The notes beneath the pieces are model-generated. The model was not told the origin of the DNA, did no database searches, and saw only the letters and a program-made list of their open reading frames with translations. From Opitutia bacterium (GTDB lineage Bacteria; Verrucomicrobiota; Verrucomicrobiia; Opitutales; Opitutaceae): 14,277 bases of DNA. The stretch lies in assembly GCA_025351035.1 (NCBI GenBank), contig JANXWT010000162.1, positions 1-14,277 of the forward strand. The letters are read 5' to 3'. Shown one piece after another: positions 12,581 through 14,277 of this stretch. How positions within the stretch are numbered: the first letter of the stretch is position 1; each line of letters opens with the position of its first letter. The translations under genes and the position numbers were made by a program.

Positions 12581-13447
12581 ATGAGCGCCCTCGCCCTCGC
12601 CCTCATCTTGGTCGCCGCGTTTTCCCACGCGACCTGGAACCTCGCGGCCAAGCAATCCGGCGGCGGCCTGCCTTTCGTCTGGCTGAGCGGTTCCCTCGCC
12701 TTGCTGTTCTATGTGCCCGTCGTCGCGATCTATTGGTGGTGGCAACAGCCGACCTTTCCCGCCGGCACGGTGCTCGTGATCGTCGGCAGCGGCATCCTCA
12801 AAACCGCCTATGCGCTGTTGCTCCAACGCGGCTACCGGAGCGGCGATTTCTCGCTCATCTATCCGCTCGCCCGCGGCACGGGACCGCTGCTCTCGACCGT
12901 CGCGGCGATATTGCTTTTTGGCGAGCGTCCCTCGCCGCTCGCACTGCTGGGCGGCACCATCATCATCACCTGCGTGTTCTGCCTCGCCGGTGGACCAAAG
13001 CTCCTGCACTCGGACCGCGCGCACCTGCGCAACGCCGTCGGCTATGGGCTCACTTGCGGCGCGTGCATCGCCGCCTACACCGTGTGGGACCAACGCGCGG
13101 TCTCGCACCTGCACATTCCACCGGTTCTCTACGACGCGGGCACGCAAACGGTCATGTGCGGCATCCTTATGCCATTCGCGTGGCCGCGGCGCTCTGAGGT
13201 GGCGCGCGAATGGCGGGAACACCGGTGGTATGCGCTGACCGTCGCCGTGCTGGCATCGTTCAGTTACGTGCTCGTGTTAACGGCCATGAAGTTCACCCCC
13301 GTCAGCTACATCGCGCCAGCGAGAGAGATCAGCATCGTGATCGGAGCGTTTTTCGGCGCGCGCTTGCTCAAGGAAACAGAGTCGCGCCGCCGCCTGCTCG
13401 CCGCCGCCGGCATAGTCGCCGGCGTGATTGCGCTGGCGCTCGGTTGA
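12581..13447 (+). CDS. EamA-family (drug/metabolite transporter superfamily) permease
   Basis: This 288-residue inner-membrane protein has about ten hydrophobic helices in two EamA-like halves. It starts MSALALALILVAAFSHATWN, where the AxxHAxWN motif is typical of EamA proteins. The first half ends around FSLIYPLARGTGPLLSTVAAI followed by LLFGERPSPLALLGG, and the second half ends with the matching FTPVSYIAPAREISIVIGAF and LLKE segments. Family members export amino acids or other metabolites, but the substrate is not predictable. Length is normal (about 290). The ATG at 12581 directly opens the first helix; a GTG at 12569 would add four residues. It is followed 20 bases later by a small membrane protein gene, so co-transcription is likely. 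Confidence 0.9.
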   Translation: MSALALALILVAAFSHATWNLAAKQSGGGLPFVWLSGSLALLFYVPVVAIYWWWQQPTFPAGTVLVIVGSGILKTAYALLLQRGYRSGDFSLIYPLARGTGPLLSTVAAILLFGERPSPLALLGGTIIITCVFCLAGGPKLLHSDRAHLRNAVGYGLTCGACIAAYTVWDQRAVSHLHIPPVLYDAGTQTVMCGILMPFAWPRRSEVAREWREHRWYALTVAVLASFSYVLVLTAMKFTPVSYIAPAREISIVIGAFFGARLLKETESRRRLLAAAGIVAGVIALALG

Positions 13448-13467
13448 GTGCCGGTTAAATTTTCCCC

Positions 13468-13833
13468 ATGCGCCGCTCGCCTGAAATCGTCATCCTGATT
13501 GTGCTGCTCGTCATCATGATCGTGGGGGTGCTGTGGTATGTGGTGGACCGCCGTGCGAAGTTGCCCACCGCACCCGCCTCTAAGGCCCAAGCCGCCGCCC
13601 CAACCGAGCCAACCCCGGTGCTAATGGGCCCGGCCGGACCGGTCGAAATTCCCGACGGCAAGACCCTCGATTTCTCCTCGGGCGCGGCGGTCGTCAAGGA
13701 CACCCCGGCGGACCAAGCGGTGTTGGCCAAAGTGCTCAAGGAAATGGAGGAGGCCGCGCGGACCGTGACCTTCGATACACTGCCGACACCGAAGAAAGAT
13801 CCGCCGGACAAAGTGCCGCCGGACAAGCGGTGA
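13468..13833 (+). CDS. Single-pass membrane protein of unknown function
   Basis: This 121-residue protein has one N-terminal membrane helix (about 7-25, IVILIVLLVIMIVGVLWYVV) preceded by Arg-Arg, so most of it is predicted on the outer face of the membrane. The rest is Ala/Pro/Lys rich with a short helical stretch (about 76-97, including LAKVLKEMEEAARTV) and a repetitive tail (DPPDKVPPDKR). I recognise no domain. The start at ATG 13468 is the only sensible one, as it immediately precedes the helix. The gene lies 20 bases after the EamA gene and 10 bases before glpK. That spacing suggests one transcript, though no functional link is obvious. Confidence 0.7.
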   Translation: MRRSPEIVILIVLLVIMIVGVLWYVVDRRAKLPTAPASKAQAAAPTEPTPVLMGPAGPVEIPDGKTLDFSSGAAVVKDTPADQAVLAKVLKEMEEAARTVTFDTLPTPKKDPPDKVPPDKR

Positions 13834-13843
13834 CGCTGTCTCC

Positions 13844-14277
13844 ATGCCCTTCGTTCTCGCGCTCGACCAAGGCACCACCTCCAGCCGCGCCATCGTTTTC
13901 GACCGGCGCGGCCGCGTCGTGGCCCGCGCGCAACAGGAATTTGTCCAGCATTACCCGCGGCCCGGCTGGGTGGAGCACGACCCGATGGATTTGTGGGAAA
14001 CCACGCGCCGGACCGCGCTTGCGGCCGTCGCCCGAGCCAAACTGACCCGCAGAAACATTGCCGCCATCGGGCTCACCAACCAGCGCGAGACCACCCTGCT
14101 TTGGGAGCGACGCACCGGCCGACCACTGCACCGCGCGATAGTCTGGCAGGACCGGCGCACCGCCGATGCCTGCGTCGCACTGAAGCAGCGCGGACTCGAA
14201 CCGCTTTTCCGCCGCAAGACCGGCCTGCTGCTCGATCCGTATTTCTCCGGCACCAAGCTCGCGTGGCTGCTCGACCA
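13844..14277 (+). CDS. glpK: Glycerol kinase, N-terminal part (continues past window edge)
   Basis: This is the first 144 residues of glycerol kinase, which phosphorylates glycerol with ATP to sn-glycerol 3-phosphate in the cytoplasm. The N-terminal phosphate-binding motif ALDQGTTSSRAIVFD (6-20) is complete. It is followed by the family segments QHYPRPGWVEHDPMDLWET, AAIGLTNQRETTLLWER and AIVWQDRRTAD, the last two contributing to the glycerol site. The full enzyme is about 500 residues, so roughly 70 percent lies beyond the right edge. The ATG at 13844 fits the family N-terminus exactly. Other FGGY kinases share the fold, but the WVEHDP and TNQRETT segments favour glycerol kinase. Confidence 0.94.
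   Translation, partial: MPFVLALDQGTTSSRAIVFDRRGRVVARAQQEFVQHYPRPGWVEHDPMDLWETTRRTALAAVARAKLTRRNIAAIGLTNQRETTLLWERRTGRPLHRAIVWQDRRTADACVALKQRGLEPLFRRKTGLLLDPYFSGTKLAWLLD

Noticed and set aside
13795..13833. Short tandem repeat at the end of the single-pass membrane protein gene
   Set aside because: Two imperfect copies of a Pro-Pro-Asp-Lys coding unit; too short to treat as a repeat element.

Overview
The window is a GC-rich bacterial chromosome segment with short intergenic gaps and few recognisable Shine-Dalgarno sequences. Gene content and protein style fit a Verrucomicrobiota bacterium, probably near Opitutaceae. That assignment is an inference from overall impression; there is no rRNA or tRNA here to anchor it. 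No CRISPR array, insertion sequence, integrase or tRNA was seen, and no gene-free stretch exceeds about 160 bases.

Left part (1-3614, all minus strand): an AEC-family transporter cut by the window edge, a BaiN/HI0933-type flavoprotein, and two separate exported LTXXQ (Spy/CpxP-like) proteins. Each LTXXQ gene is followed by its own strong hairpin terminator. Middle left (3772-5472): a small zincin-type metallopeptidase and an exported SYLF-domain protein on the plus strand, convergent with a CinA/PncC amidohydrolase gene whose stop codon lies in the loop of the plus-strand terminator.

Centre (5601-8518): a large MmeI-like (type IIG/IIL) restriction-modification gene. The nuclease and methyltransferase motifs are intact, but the reading frame breaks close to 7850, separating the target-recognition/C-terminal part. 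It is divergent from the cinA-like gene and followed by a small basic orphan protein (8553-8999). A 19-bp dyad just before that orphan gene closely resembles a dyad upstream of the AEC transporter, which suggests a shared regulator encoded elsewhere.

Right part (9024-14277): exodeoxyribonuclease III (minus) is divergent from an exported protein of unknown function, which is followed by a DUF167/YggU protein. A MATE efflux transporter (minus) is divergent from an EamA/DMT transporter. The EamA gene is followed at short spacing by a one-pass membrane protein and the 5' part of glycerol kinase (glpK, cut by the window edge), so these three may be co-transcribed.

Most of the window is ordinary housekeeping and envelope content. 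The parts worth a second look are the frameshifted restriction-modification gene, the pair of related 19-bp dyads, a perfect 22-bp palindrome in front of the exonuclease III gene, and the internally duplicated LTXXQ protein.
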